DNA of 57,358 nt from a virus. The stretch covers positions 1-57,358 of the IMG/VR virus record IMGVR_UViG_3300015189_000004; one strand, 5' to 3'. Under the pieces are notes generated by a model. The model was not told the DNA's origin and searched no databases. It saw nothing but the letters and a program-made list of their open reading frames with translations. Made by a program: the position numbers and the translations under genes. The first letter of the stretch is position 1. Every line of letters begins with the position of its first letter. Of the stretch, positions 46,775 to 54,183 are shown in pieces.

Positions 46775-46984
46775 ATGATTGTCATCACCAAAGCTAAAGC
46801 AAAGATGCTTCGACCCGGAATGGTATTTGACATCTTCGGTAAGTGTGCGCTCATCATCTACGCAGAGCCAAACACCTCGGGCATGATCGTGATTCGCTTC
46901 GACGTCATTGGCGTCGACGACACGAGCTACAGCGTTCTCATCGTACAGCCCGACATGCTCTTCAATCTCGTCAACCTCGGTTAG
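46775..46984 (+). CDS. Hypothetical small protein
   Basis: A 69-residue beta-rich protein (KMLRPGMVFDIFGKCALIIYAEP; IVIRFDVIGVDDTSYSVLIV). ATG 46775 follows TAAGGATC. It directly follows ncRNA F. Function unknown. Confidence 0.62.
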   Translation: MIVITKAKAKMLRPGMVFDIFGKCALIIYAEPNTSGMIVIRFDVIGVDDTSYSVLIVQPDMLFNLVNLG

Positions 46985-46995
46985 GAAACCCGATC

Positions 46996-47196
46996 ATGGC
47001 TTCACGTAAAGCTTCATACTACGACATCGGCTACGACCTTCTCTTCGCTGTCGATGCAATTATGCAGGAAACCGGAGACCCCGAGAAGATGGGAAAGCGA
47101 TTCTGGGAGACGTTCGTGCCCTTTGTCGAGCGCTACAAGCTTGCTGACGTCCCCCACGAGGCTGTGGAGGAGAAGGCGCTTCCACATGCTAGCTGA
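46996..47196 (+). CDS. Small helical protein
   Basis: A 66-residue protein (YDIGYDLLFAVDAIMQETGD; RFWETFVPFVERYKLADV). It overlaps the deaminase start by 11 nt. Function unknown; small helical partners often precede nucleotide enzymes in phages, but there is no direct evidence. Confidence 0.62.
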   Translation: MASRKASYYDIGYDLLFAVDAIMQETGDPEKMGKRFWETFVPFVERYKLADVPHEAVEEKALPHAS

Positions 47197-47749
47197 CTAC
47201 CAAATCAGTGCTGCAGTCAACAGCAGATCACTGATACATCAGGGGCTGAACATCAAGGGCTTCAACACAGCACACCTCAACCCAGCCTCGTATGACCTGA
47301 CACTGAGTTCCATCGTGAGACCGGTGAGATTCGATCTGCCAGACATCATCGACGTGGCGTGTGTGCCTCCCGACTACACATATCCACATGACATGGCGGA
47401 TGAGGGGTTCACCCTGCTACCTGGAGACTTTCTCCTAGGGGCTACGAACGAAGTGATTGAGTTGCCACTTACTCTCTCTGCGAGGGTTGAAGGGAAATCT
47501 TCCCTCGGGAGAATTGGGCTGGCTGTTCATATCACTGCGGGTTTCATTGACCCCGGTTTCCATGGCAGCATCACGCTCGAGATTGTCAACATGTTAGGAC
47601 GACCGATCATCCTTCGTCAAAACATGCGCATTGCCCAAATCGCTTTCACACCGATGAGCGGTACTCCAGATCAGGGATACGCCTTGACTGGGCACTACCA
47701 AAACCAAGGCTTGAACGGAGAACCGATCGAGTCCCGCTACAAAATGTAA
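47186..47749 (+). CDS. dcd: dCTP deaminase (Dcd family)
   Basis: A 187-residue trimeric dCTP deaminase/dUTPase-superfamily enzyme. Signature segments: LNPASYDLTLS, LLPGDFLLGATNEVIELP, VEGKSSLGRIGL (phosphate-binding S and R) and TAGFIDPGFHGSITLEIVN with the catalytic Glu in TLE. It converts dCTP to dUTP (or dUMP in bifunctional forms), feeding dTTP synthesis during replication. ATG 47186 overlaps the previous gene; an upstream extension would lie out of the family length. Confidence 0.92.
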   Translation: MLADYQISAAVNSRSLIHQGLNIKGFNTAHLNPASYDLTLSSIVRPVRFDLPDIIDVACVPPDYTYPHDMADEGFTLLPGDFLLGATNEVIELPLTLSARVEGKSSLGRIGLAVHITAGFIDPGFHGSITLEIVNMLGRPIILRQNMRIAQIAFTPMSGTPDQGYALTGHYQNQGLNGEPIESRYKM

Positions 47750-47760
47750 GGAACCCAATT

Positions 47761-47979
47761 ATGATCGACCCGATGAATCTGATCAACGGCAAGGGTATGG
47801 CTCTTCGATACAAGGTTGGCACACCTGCTGTTCGTATGTGGGAACTGCGTAACGATGACTTCCCAGTGCCCATTCACACCCCTCTGGTGGTCGGCATTCC
47901 GATGTGGGATGTTCGTGAGGTAGATGCGTGGTGGGTTATCAACGTCGACATACCTTCTAGAAACAGAGGCACCAAATGA
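47761..47979 (+). CDS. Hypothetical small protein
   Basis: A 72-residue protein with VRMWELRNDDFPVPIHTP and EVDAWWVINVDIPSR segments, probably a small beta fold. It overlaps the next gene by ATGA. Function unknown. Confidence 0.6.
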   Translation: MIDPMNLINGKGMALRYKVGTPAVRMWELRNDDFPVPIHTPLVVGIPMWDVREVDAWWVINVDIPSRNRGTK

Positions 47980-48158
47980 AGTTCGACTTCGAGACCCTTC
48001 ACCCCAACCACAAGTTCGCCTTCCTCGATGGGTTCCTCTGTGGTGCGATGGCTGCATATCTGGTCTACCGCATCGTCGAGGACAACAAGTCGTTCGCGAA
48101 GCCGGCTCTTAAAATCGTTCCTGACCCAGCGACGATCGTCTACACCAAGGACCAGTAG
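47976..48158 (+). CDS. Small membrane protein
   Basis: A 60-residue protein with one hydrophobic segment (about residues 15-31, FLDGFLCGAMAAYLVYRIV) and a polar C-terminus. ATG 47976 overlaps the previous stop. It is followed by a terminator. Function unknown. Confidence 0.62.
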   Translation: MKFDFETLHPNHKFAFLDGFLCGAMAAYLVYRIVEDNKSFAKPALKIVPDPATIVYTKDQ

Positions 48159-48175
48159 AGTCCATCACCAAAAGG

Positions 48176-48206
48176 CTAGAACCCACATATCTCGGGTTTT
48201 AGTTTT
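48176..48206 (+). terminator. Intrinsic terminator
   Basis: CTAGAACCC (48176-48184) pairs with GGGTTTTAG (48194-48202), one G-U pair, loop ACATATCTC, followed by TTTTGCCTC. Confidence 0.8.
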
Positions 48207-48226
48207 GCCTCGACTAAGGAGAAAAC

Positions 48227-48526
48227 ATGCAAAAACGACACGTCAAGGTCTGGGTCACGAAGACAAATCACGTGTGGGCTTCCGAAGCGACTGGTCTACC
48301 TCTCGAAGAAATCAAGCGGCGCTACGAAGAGGCACATGCTCAGAAGGTTGTCTGCACGATCACAGCGACATTCTACGGAGACTATGAAGAGGACTACGCG
48401 AACCAGTACGGAGTCCTTCGTAGTCGTTGGGAAGAGTACCGAGATTCCGAGCGACAGAAATCCCGGCGCACTATCCCATTCGAGGACTGGCGTGATGAGG
48501 GTCCACAAGGCGAGATACGAGTCTAA
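48227..48526 (+). CDS. Hypothetical protein
   Basis: A 99-residue charged protein with a helix (PLEEIKRRYEEAHAQK) and acidic/aromatic patches (YGDYEEDYANQYG; WEEYRDSERQKSRR). ATG 48227 follows AAGGAGAA. It is the first gene of the long operon after the terminator at 48176; no promoter is evident. Function unknown. Confidence 0.62.
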   Translation: MQKRHVKVWVTKTNHVWASEATGLPLEEIKRRYEEAHAQKVVCTITATFYGDYEEDYANQYGVLRSRWEEYRDSERQKSRRTIPFEDWRDEGPQGEIRV

Positions 48527-48535
48527 GGAGAAGTC

Positions 48536-48751
48536 ATGACAATCACCAGCTTGAAAATCACCCCAGAGACCTACTCTATCTACCTTACCATTCCGGGAAT
48601 CGAGCACTACTCTTTGATGATGGTCAACCGGATGCATGTGATCATCCAGCTCGGTAAGGTTGGTTATCTCGAAGAGCGTGAGTTCCACGAGTTGTACAAG
48701 TACGTGGGATCACCGTCTTTGACCAAACCAACCGCAATCGAAAGGTTGTAG
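48536..48751 (+). CDS. Hypothetical small protein
   Basis: A 71-residue alternating beta protein (ITPETYSIYLTIPGIEHYSL; VIIQLGKVGYLEEREFHEL). ATG 48536 follows AAGGAGA. Function unknown. Confidence 0.6.
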   Translation: MTITSLKITPETYSIYLTIPGIEHYSLMMVNRMHVIIQLGKVGYLEEREFHELYKYVGSPSLTKPTAIERL

Positions 48752-48753
48752 TC

Positions 48754-49005
48754 ATGACTGATCCTGAATACTCAAGCGTCAAAATTGTTGTCACAACGGG
48801 CGACTCTGAGACTACATATGAGATCCCCATCGTGAAAAACTTCGAGGTGGACGTCAAGCCTGAAGAGCCACCGATCAGGATGTCGGATCGGAAGTTCGAT
48901 ACAATGGAGATCGAGTCTCTGAGCTTCACGATGCATCCACTCAAGGATCTTGCAGGCAAGTATATGATCATCACTCAGCGACAAGAGGGAAAGAGGGTCT
49001 TGTGA
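48754..49005 (+). CDS. Hypothetical small protein
   Basis: An 83-residue protein, acidic, with beta strands (VKIVVTTGDSETTYEIPIV; MEIESLSFTMHPL). It starts two nt after the preceding stop and overlaps the next gene by 4 nt. Function unknown. Confidence 0.6.
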   Translation: MTDPEYSSVKIVVTTGDSETTYEIPIVKNFEVDVKPEEPPIRMSDRKFDTMEIESLSFTMHPLKDLAGKYMIITQRQEGKRVL

Positions 49006-49259
49006 AACTTAATCCCGATCGGGTACGACGTCACATGGCTCGGTCTACTCCAGATCGTGTTGAGCGATACTTCGACACCATCACGCCAGAGTTTGTAGAC
49101 CAGCAACGCCAGTACCAAGAGTGGCTCAAGCAATTCGGTAAGCGTATGTCCATCAAACACAACCAAGCGCATGTCGAGGTCATTATCGACTCTGGTGGTG
49201 CTCGCTATCCCGGAGAAGTCCTCGTCATTGCTCGTCAGGTACCAAGAACGGAGTGGTGA
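49002..49259 (+). CDS. Hypothetical small protein
   Basis: An 85-residue protein starting at GTG 49002. Basic N-terminal helix (RVRRHMARSTPDRVERYF), then a Gln-rich stretch and a beta pair (AHVEVIIDSGGARYPGEVLVIAR). Function unknown. Confidence 0.58.
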   Translation: MKLNPDRVRRHMARSTPDRVERYFDTITPEFVDQQRQYQEWLKQFGKRMSIKHNQAHVEVIIDSGGARYPGEVLVIARQVPRTEW

Positions 49260-49396
49260 TGAACTTCCTGATCGTACAAGAATGCGGACGGACTTGGTAT
49301 CGCCGGAGCAGTTGGCGAGGACCATTGTTTCGAACGTTCCATCACGGGTTTGCTGTTGGTCCGATCATGTTCATAGGAAGGAAGTGGCGCTCATGA
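49259..49396 (+). CDS. Very small basic protein
   Basis: A 45-residue Arg/Trp-rich protein (CGRTWYRRSSWRGPLFRTF). ATG 49259 and TGA 49396 overlap its neighbours, as expected for an intact operon member. Function unknown. Confidence 0.5.
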   Translation: MNFLIVQECGRTWYRRSSWRGPLFRTFHHGFAVGPIMFIGRKWRS

Positions 49397-49734
49397 CACG
49401 CAAGGTTGTAGCTTTTGAGGGCAAGATCACTGTTGACGGTCGCTTCATTCTTCCTGGCGCGATAACGGTCAAGGAAGGCTTCATACCTGTAACGACCGAC
49501 TGGTATAAGTCTGCCGCTGGTAGAGCAGGCTACTTCGAGAGAGATGATTCCACGGGAGAAATCTCGATGGATATCTCGATGCAGGGTGAACTTCCAGAGG
49601 GAATGAACACACATGTCTCCTTGTTTGAGATCGTGTCACATGTCGACGAGAACAACGTCATGGTCATCGAGTCTGCAGTTCTCAAAGGAATCTTTCTGTC
49701 GACGGGTCTTTCGTCATGGATGGAGACGTCATGA
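49393..49734 (+). CDS. Hypothetical protein
   Basis: A 113-residue beta-rich protein (KVVAFEGKITVDGRFILPGAI; ISMDISMQGELPEGMNTHVSLFEIV, split; NNVMVIESAVLKGIFL). ATG 49393 overlaps the previous stop; longer in-frame extensions would cover two other genes. Function unknown. Confidence 0.6.
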   Translation: MTRKVVAFEGKITVDGRFILPGAITVKEGFIPVTTDWYKSAAGRAGYFERDDSTGEISMDISMQGELPEGMNTHVSLFEIVSHVDENNVMVIESAVLKGIFLSTGLSSWMETS

Positions 49735-50111
49735 TAGCTGCTCTACGTACTGTAGAGGATCATGGTCATGCATACGCGGCTATTCTAATCATGTGTCCCG
49801 CATGTGATGATCTCCACATGCTTGCTGTCGACGGAGATGTTCCTCCCGGCAAGCCACAGTGGGAATTCAACGGGAATCTCGAGGCACCAACACTCAGCCC
49901 GTCGATTCTGTCTCGTATGTTCGGTTACCCAAAAGGAATCGATCCAGCTCTTACAGAGACACAGAAGCCAAGCGATCAAATCTGTCACTCATTCCTTCGA
50001 GATGGTATCTGGGAGTTCTTGGGTGACTGCACACATGCATTTGCTGGACAACACGTACCCTCCCCGGAACTTCCCGAGTGGGTTTTCAAAGAGTCTAAGG
50101 AGGATTTGTAA
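49731..50111 (+). CDS. DUF6527-like protein
   Basis: A 126-residue protein with the pattern of DUF6527: an N-terminal CPACDDLHML (CPxC metal pair), WEFNGNLEAPTLSPSIL, and C-terminal CHSFLRDGIWEFLGDCTHAFAGQHVPSPELP. The conserved Cys and His residues suggest a structural zinc. Function is unknown; the family is widespread in phages and bacteria. ATG 49731 overlaps the preceding stop. Confidence 0.78.
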   Translation: MIAALRTVEDHGHAYAAILIMCPACDDLHMLAVDGDVPPGKPQWEFNGNLEAPTLSPSILSRMFGYPKGIDPALTETQKPSDQICHSFLRDGIWEFLGDCTHAFAGQHVPSPELPEWVFKESKEDL

Positions 50112-50359
50112 TGACTGAATACATTGTTCCGGATGAGCCCAAGCAACTGCGAGAGACTTTGTGTGTAGCACAGTCTCAGATCGGAAACTCAGAGCTCAAC
50201 CAAGATCTCAGACAAAGGCACATGTGGGTGCTACAGAGGTTGATTGATGAGTGTGATCGTCACCGACCGCTTGGTACTGATGGGAAGCATAGAGAGTTGC
50301 ACACGCCTACTTGTGGATGCGCCTACGAAGACTACGGGAATTTGGCGGGAACGCCATGA
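50111..50359 (+). CDS. Hypothetical protein, paralogue A
   Basis: An 82-residue protein containing DEPKQLRETLCVAQSQIGNSEL, split by the helix boundary, then HMWVLQRLIDECDRHRPLG, DGKHRELHTPTCGCA. A clear paralogue (DEPKQLRETLC ... GNS ... LQRLI ... DGKH ... CGCA) lies at 50712. The His and Cys at the C-terminus may bind metal. Function unknown. Confidence 0.65.
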   Translation: MTEYIVPDEPKQLRETLCVAQSQIGNSELNQDLRQRHMWVLQRLIDECDRHRPLGTDGKHRELHTPTCGCAYEDYGNLAGTP

Positions 50360-50712
50360 ACCCATACTGGTCATATCTCTTGACTGCCGTTGGTGTCTTC
50401 GGACTCTGGCTTGCAGGTCGTAAGGACCGTCGTGGTTGGATGGTCGGTATCGGTGCTCAGGTCTTGTGGATTGCGTACGCTACGGCAACGCAGCAGTGGG
50501 GCTTCTATATCTCTGCTCTTGCCTATGGCTGGGTCTACATCAAGAACGCTCGTGCATGGAAGCCCAAAGAACCCGGGTGGAGAGCGTCATGTCTCGATTG
50601 CAACTGGCGGAGTCCTGATTACGACACTGCCAGAGAGGCTATAGACGATAGTGACATTCACGCCAAAACAGCAAACCACATGGCTCGCATCGGCTACGAC
50701 AAGGAGAAGTGA
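50356..50712 (+). CDS. Membrane protein
   Basis: A 118-residue protein with two to three membrane segments (about residues 6-20, 28-45 and 48-62) and a soluble C-terminal part with CLDCNWRSPDYDTAREAIDDS, where a Cys pair and a later His may bind zinc. It lies between two paralogous genes. Function unknown. Confidence 0.65.
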   Translation: MNPYWSYLLTAVGVFGLWLAGRKDRRGWMVGIGAQVLWIAYATATQQWGFYISALAYGWVYIKNARAWKPKEPGWRASCLDCNWRSPDYDTAREAIDDSDIHAKTANHMARIGYDKEK

Positions 50713-51026
50713 TGAAATACGAAACGACAGATGAACCAAAGCAACTACGCGAAACACTGTGTATTGCTCAGTCCCAAATCGGGAACTCTGCACTCAATCC
50801 TTCTTTGAAGAAGACCCATATGGACAGGCTTCAGCGTCTAATCAATGACTGTGATGGTATGTGGTCGTTTGGTCCTGACGGGAAGCACGGCAATATGCAC
50901 ACAGACATGTGCGGATGTGCGCCTCGACGATTCACAGTCAGTCAAGAAGAGCTCACTACTAACCATCCCGACATGATTTCTGTCATAAGACAAGAGCTTC
51001 TCGATTTGATGAAGAAACCGAAGTAA
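50712..51026 (+). CDS. Hypothetical protein, paralogue B
   Basis: A 104-residue paralogue of the gene at 50111 with an extra C-terminal helix (EELTTNHPDMISVIRQELLD). ATG 50712 overlaps the previous stop (GTGATG); the GTG in front is the alternative. The pair brackets the membrane protein gene, pointing to tandem duplication. Function unknown. Confidence 0.65.
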   Translation: MKYETTDEPKQLRETLCIAQSQIGNSALNPSLKKTHMDRLQRLINDCDGMWSFGPDGKHGNMHTDMCGCAPRRFTVSQEELTTNHPDMISVIRQELLDLMKKPK

Positions 51027-51217
51027 TGCCAGACCTAAGCAGGCTGAGTGAAGATGAGATCATCCTTGTCGACTCTCTCCAAATCAACGACGCCGTCTTG
51101 ACCAAAGCATGGAAAGACTACAAGGGTGCTGTTCACATCCATTTGATCTATCCCGCAGAAAGGAAAGATCATGGAACTGTACCCCCACCAAGTGAAGGCG
51201 GTCAAACAGCTCCGTAA
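51026..51217 (+). CDS. Hypothetical small protein
   Basis: A 63-residue protein ([36 protein letters not shown]). Its last 47 nt overlap the helicase start in another frame. Function unknown. Confidence 0.55.
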   Translation: MPDLSRLSEDEIILVDSLQINDAVLTKAWKDYKGAVHIHLIYPAERKDHGTVPPPSEGGQTAP

Positions 51218-52400
51218 CGGCTCCATTCTCTGGGGTGGCGTCGGTACTGGGAAGTCTATGACTGCTGTGGCCTACTACATGTATCAGGAGTCTCCCAAGG
51301 ATGTGTATGTCATTACCACAGCCAAGAAACGAGATTCGCTGGACTGGATTGCCGAGTTCGCTCAATTCGGTGTGGGACAGGCTAAGGACGCAACAGTAGC
51401 AGGAGTACTGACCGTCGACTCGTGGAACAACATAGGGAAGTACACAGATGTTAAGGATGCCTTCTTCTTATTCGATGAGCAGCGCCTTGTCGGAGCAGGT
51501 GCCTGGACCAAAGCCTTCATCAAGATTGCCAAGAGAAACCGATGGATCTTGCTTAGCGCTACTCCGGGAGATACGTGGCTTGACTACATTCCTGTATTTG
51601 TTGCAAACGGATTCTACAAGAACCGAACAGAGTTCAAGAGAGAGCACGTCGTCTACAACACCTTCTCGAAGTTCCCGAAGGTAGATCGGTACGTCAGCGT
51701 AGGCAGGCTTGTAAAACAGCGTAACGACATCCTTGTAGAAATGCCATACGTTCGACACACCATACGACACATCGAGAGCATCTTGGTGGATCACGACAAG
51801 GACCAATTCGAAAGGGTGGTGAAGAAGAGATGGCATGTCTTCGAGAGCAGGCCGCTGAAAAACGTTGCGGAGATGTTCTATGTGATGAGGAAGGTTGTGA
51901 ACTCCGATGGCAGTCGTCTCGAGGCTATTCGATCCCTCCAGGAGAACCATCCGAAGCTTATTGTGTTCTACAACTTCGACTACGAGTTGGAGATACTTCG
52001 GACACTAAGCGCACCTCAATGTCTCGAGAAGAATTCGAGCAGCTCCTCGGAATCAAGATCTACGACTGGCAGTGGAGTTGGTACCTTCGCCGTGGCAGAG
52101 TGGAACGGACACAAGCACGAAGAAGTTCCGCAGACTGATTCGTGGGTTTATCTTGTGCAGTACGTTGCGGGCTCTGAAGGATGGAACTGTATAGATACTG
52201 ACGCGATGGTGTTCTATTCGCTGACGTATTCTTACAAGAACTGGCATCAAGCCCACGGGCGTATAGACAGGCTAAATACGCCATTTACCAATCTTTGGTA
52301 CTTCAAAATAGTGTCAAATTCTGCCATAGATTTGGCAATAGCAAAATCCTTGCGCGGAAAGAAGAGCTTTAACGAGTCCAGTTTCGGGGTCAAATTCTGA
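51171..52400 (+). CDS. SF2 DEAH-type helicase
   Basis: A 409-residue superfamily 2 helicase. Motif [13 protein letters not shown] with Walker A GGVGTGKS (22-29); motif II is FLFDEQR (D102, E103; DEQR instead of DEAH); motif III is LSATP near residue 130; motif V AGSEGWNC; motif [12 protein letters not shown]. Between [18 protein letters not shown] and [13 protein letters not shown] there is a ~25-residue low-complexity Ser/Thr stretch that related helicases do not need. It may remodel replication or recombination intermediates. ATG 51171 follows GAAAGGA. Confidence 0.88.
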   Translation: MELYPHQVKAVKQLRNGSILWGGVGTGKSMTAVAYYMYQESPKDVYVITTAKKRDSLDWIAEFAQFGVGQAKDATVAGVLTVDSWNNIGKYTDVKDAFFLFDEQRLVGAGAWTKAFIKIAKRNRWILLSATPGDTWLDYIPVFVANGFYKNRTEFKREHVVYNTFSKFPKVDRYVSVGRLVKQRNDILVEMPYVRHTIRHIESILVDHDKDQFERVVKKRWHVFESRPLKNVAEMFYVMRKVVNSDGSRLEAIRSLQENHPKLIVFYNFDYELEILRTLSAPQCLEKNSSSSSESRSTTGSGVGTFAVAEWNGHKHEEVPQTDSWVYLVQYVAGSEGWNCIDTDAMVFYSLTYSYKNWHQAHGRIDRLNTPFTNLWYFKIVSNSAIDLAIAKSLRGKKSFNESSFGVKF

Positions 52401-52579
52401 CGATTTTGAGGCTCCAAAAAAAGTTTTTCAGAAATGACATGTCTGCTCGGAGGTTGAGAGTGACGCCACGGGCCTCTGAGCAGGCATTATGTCAAAATGT
52501 ACCTTATTTCGTGAGAAGCCAAATCTGCCAAAAGTAAACGTAAACCCTTCTTTCCCGTGTGAGAGTTAATATATATACA
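52401..52579 (+). other. AT-rich noncoding region with hairpin
   Basis: About 180 nt without a gene. A 10-bp hairpin TGCTCGGAGG / CCTCTGAGCA (about 52443-52484, one G-U pair) lies 40 nt after the helicase stop. There is no U tract. The rest is AT-rich with AATATATATAC just before a host-type promoter. It could hold a terminator, a regulatory RNA or an origin; none is proved. Confidence 0.4.
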
Positions 52580-52609
52580 TTTACATGTGTTTTCCAGCCC
52601 CGCTATAGA
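52580..52609 (+). promoter_or_regulatory. Host-type (sigma-A) promoter before HNH gene
   Basis: TTTACA (52580-52585) and TATAGA (52604-52609) are separated by 18 nt. It lacks the TCGCA element of the phage motif. It is the first promoter before the nuclease/RNA polymerase-like gene block. Confidence 0.5.
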
Positions 52610-52664
52610 AAGTATTATTGGCAACGTTTTTGACATGTTGCTCAAAATCTCGAAAGGAGTCCAA

Positions 52665-53192
52665 ATGCAAGACGAAGAGCTAGCTGTTGAGGGTTTTCCA
52701 GGGTACAGCGTTGACGTGTATGGTGACGTTCGGAATGGTTATAGTCGTCGCGTCCTTACACGCTCAGTCAACCAGCAGGGTGTTGCCTCGGTTGCTTTGG
52801 TAGTTGAGCGCGGATCTGCACAATGTCGTCGATCAATTGCTCTGCTCGTTGCCAACGCGTTCTTAGCCGACTCGAAGTATGACTGCGTCTATGCTTCAGA
52901 TACTCCAACACCCATCCACCTTGATGGCGATCGGATGAACTGTCGGGTAGACAACCTCATGTGGCGTCCTCGATGGTTTGCACGGCAATACCACAAAGAG
53001 CGTGCAGTCGATCCCTTTCCAAACTGGGGCCGACCGTTCGAGTTACTCGAGACTGGTGAGGTGTTCGCTCACCCAAGAGAGTGTGCTGTTGCGTATGGCC
53101 TGCTCGAAGCAACCAATCATGGCATCTATATCGCTCTTGCAAACAAACGTCACATCTTCCCGACCGGTCAGAGTTTCTGGTGGTGTGATTGA
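52665..53192 (+). CDS. HNH homing endonuclease-like protein
   Basis: A 175-residue protein. NUMOD4-like N-terminus (LAVEGFPGYSVDVYGDVRN), HNH-like core (IHLDGDRMNCRVDNLMWRPRW) and C-terminal NUMOD1-like end (FELLETGEVFAHPRECAVAYGL). ATG 52665 follows GAAAGGAG; an upstream in-frame start would lie across the promoter. It is inserted between the helicase and VRR-NUC genes, as a mobile element would be. Confidence 0.8.
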   Translation: MQDEELAVEGFPGYSVDVYGDVRNGYSRRVLTRSVNQQGVASVALVVERGSAQCRRSIALLVANAFLADSKYDCVYASDTPTPIHLDGDRMNCRVDNLMWRPRWFARQYHKERAVDPFPNWGRPFELLETGEVFAHPRECAVAYGLLEATNHGIYIALANKRHIFPTGQSFWWCD

Positions 53193-53200
53193 TTTATACA

Positions 53201-53230
53201 TTGAGTAGTCACTTATTCGTGGCTTATAAT
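53201..53230 (+). promoter_or_regulatory. Canonical host sigma-A promoter before nuclease/RNAP operon
   Basis: TTGAGT (53201-53206) and TATAAT (53225-53230) are separated by 18 nt, a good match to host housekeeping promoters. It lies 50 nt before the VRR-NUC gene and could drive the nuclease and RNA polymerase-like genes early. Confidence 0.68.
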
Positions 53231-53279
53231 AGAAGGGGATAAGCAACTTCCATGCCATCTATTTTTGGGGAGATTCCAC

Positions 53280-53597
53280 ATGCTCGAGCGCGATTACCAA
53301 GCCCAGCTCATCAAAGAGCTCCGGCACAGGTTCCGTGGATGCATCATCCTGAAGAACGACACGGACTACCTGCAAGGCATGCCGGATCTCACGATCTTGT
53401 TCAAGGACAAGTGGGCGATGCTCGAGGTCAAGGCCTCCGAAGACGCCCCCTGTCAGCCGAACCAAGAGTACTACGTGGACGAGATGAACAATCTGTCCTT
53501 CGCGGCATTCATTTACCCCGAGAACGAGGACGACGTCTTAACAGCGCTCGCTCTCAAATTCAAACCTCGTCGGCAAGCACGCGCCCAGCGCGAGTAA
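53280..53597 (+). CDS. VRR-NUC domain endonuclease
   Basis: A 105-residue protein with the VRR-NUC (PD-(D/E)xK) core: an N-terminal helix (LERDYQAQLIKELRHRF), IILKNDTDYLQGMPDLTILF with the catalytic GMPD and the LEVKASE acidic/lysine pair, and a C-terminal Pro/Glu-rich part. Such phage enzymes act as Holliday-junction or structure-specific nucleases. ATG 53280 follows GGGGAG; TTG 53265 is the alternative. Confidence 0.88.
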   Translation: MLERDYQAQLIKELRHRFRGCIILKNDTDYLQGMPDLTILFKDKWAMLEVKASEDAPCQPNQEYYVDEMNNLSFAAFIYPENEDDVLTALALKFKPRRQARAQRE

Positions 53598-53622
53598 GCC
53601 ACAGACATAGGAGGCTCTACAT

Positions 53623-54183
53623 ATGCTCTTCAATCCTCACACGAATCTGATTGGTCAACACGCATTTCTGTCTGCATCAAAGTATGCGTGGGTGAACTAT
53701 GACGAGGAGAAGATCGACCGCGTCTACATCGCCAACTTGGCAGCACGACGTGGCACCGAGCTTCATGAGTTTGCGCATGAGGCTATTCGGTTAGGTATCA
53801 AGCTTCCTAGGACAGACCAGACACTTTGTCTCTACGTCAATGATGCTATTGGTTATCGAATGATTTCGGAGCAGATCCTTTACTACTCGGACAACTGCTT
53901 CGGAACTGCCGATACCATATCATTCAGACGTAACAAACTCAGGATTCACGACCTGAAGACCGGCGTGGGTCCAACGTCAGAACACCAGCTTGAGATCTAT
54001 GCTGCAATGTTCTGCCTTGAGTATCGGATCAAACCCTTCGAGATCGAGACTGAGCTTCGGATCTACCAGAACGATGAGGTTCGGATCTATGAAGTAGACC
54101 CCGACGTGATCGTTCATATCATGGACAGGATCATCACGTTCGACAAGCGCATTCAAGCCATCAGAATCGAGGCGATGCAGTAG
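53623..54183 (+). CDS. Cas4/RecB-like PD-(D/E)xK exonuclease
   Basis: A 186-residue protein with the RecB/Cas4-like nuclease signature: a GTELHEFAHEAI helix, GTADTISF with the first Asp, LRIHDLKTG (catalytic D and K) and HQLEIYAAMF (the QxxxY motif). The cysteine clusters of true Cas4 are absent. It probably resects DNA ends in phage recombination. Its stop and the next start share one base. Confidence 0.85.
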   Translation: MLFNPHTNLIGQHAFLSASKYAWVNYDEEKIDRVYIANLAARRGTELHEFAHEAIRLGIKLPRTDQTLCLYVNDAIGYRMISEQILYYSDNCFGTADTISFRRNKLRIHDLKTGVGPTSEHQLEIYAAMFCLEYRIKPFEIETELRIYQNDEVRIYEVDPDVIVHIMDRIITFDKRIQAIRIEAMQ

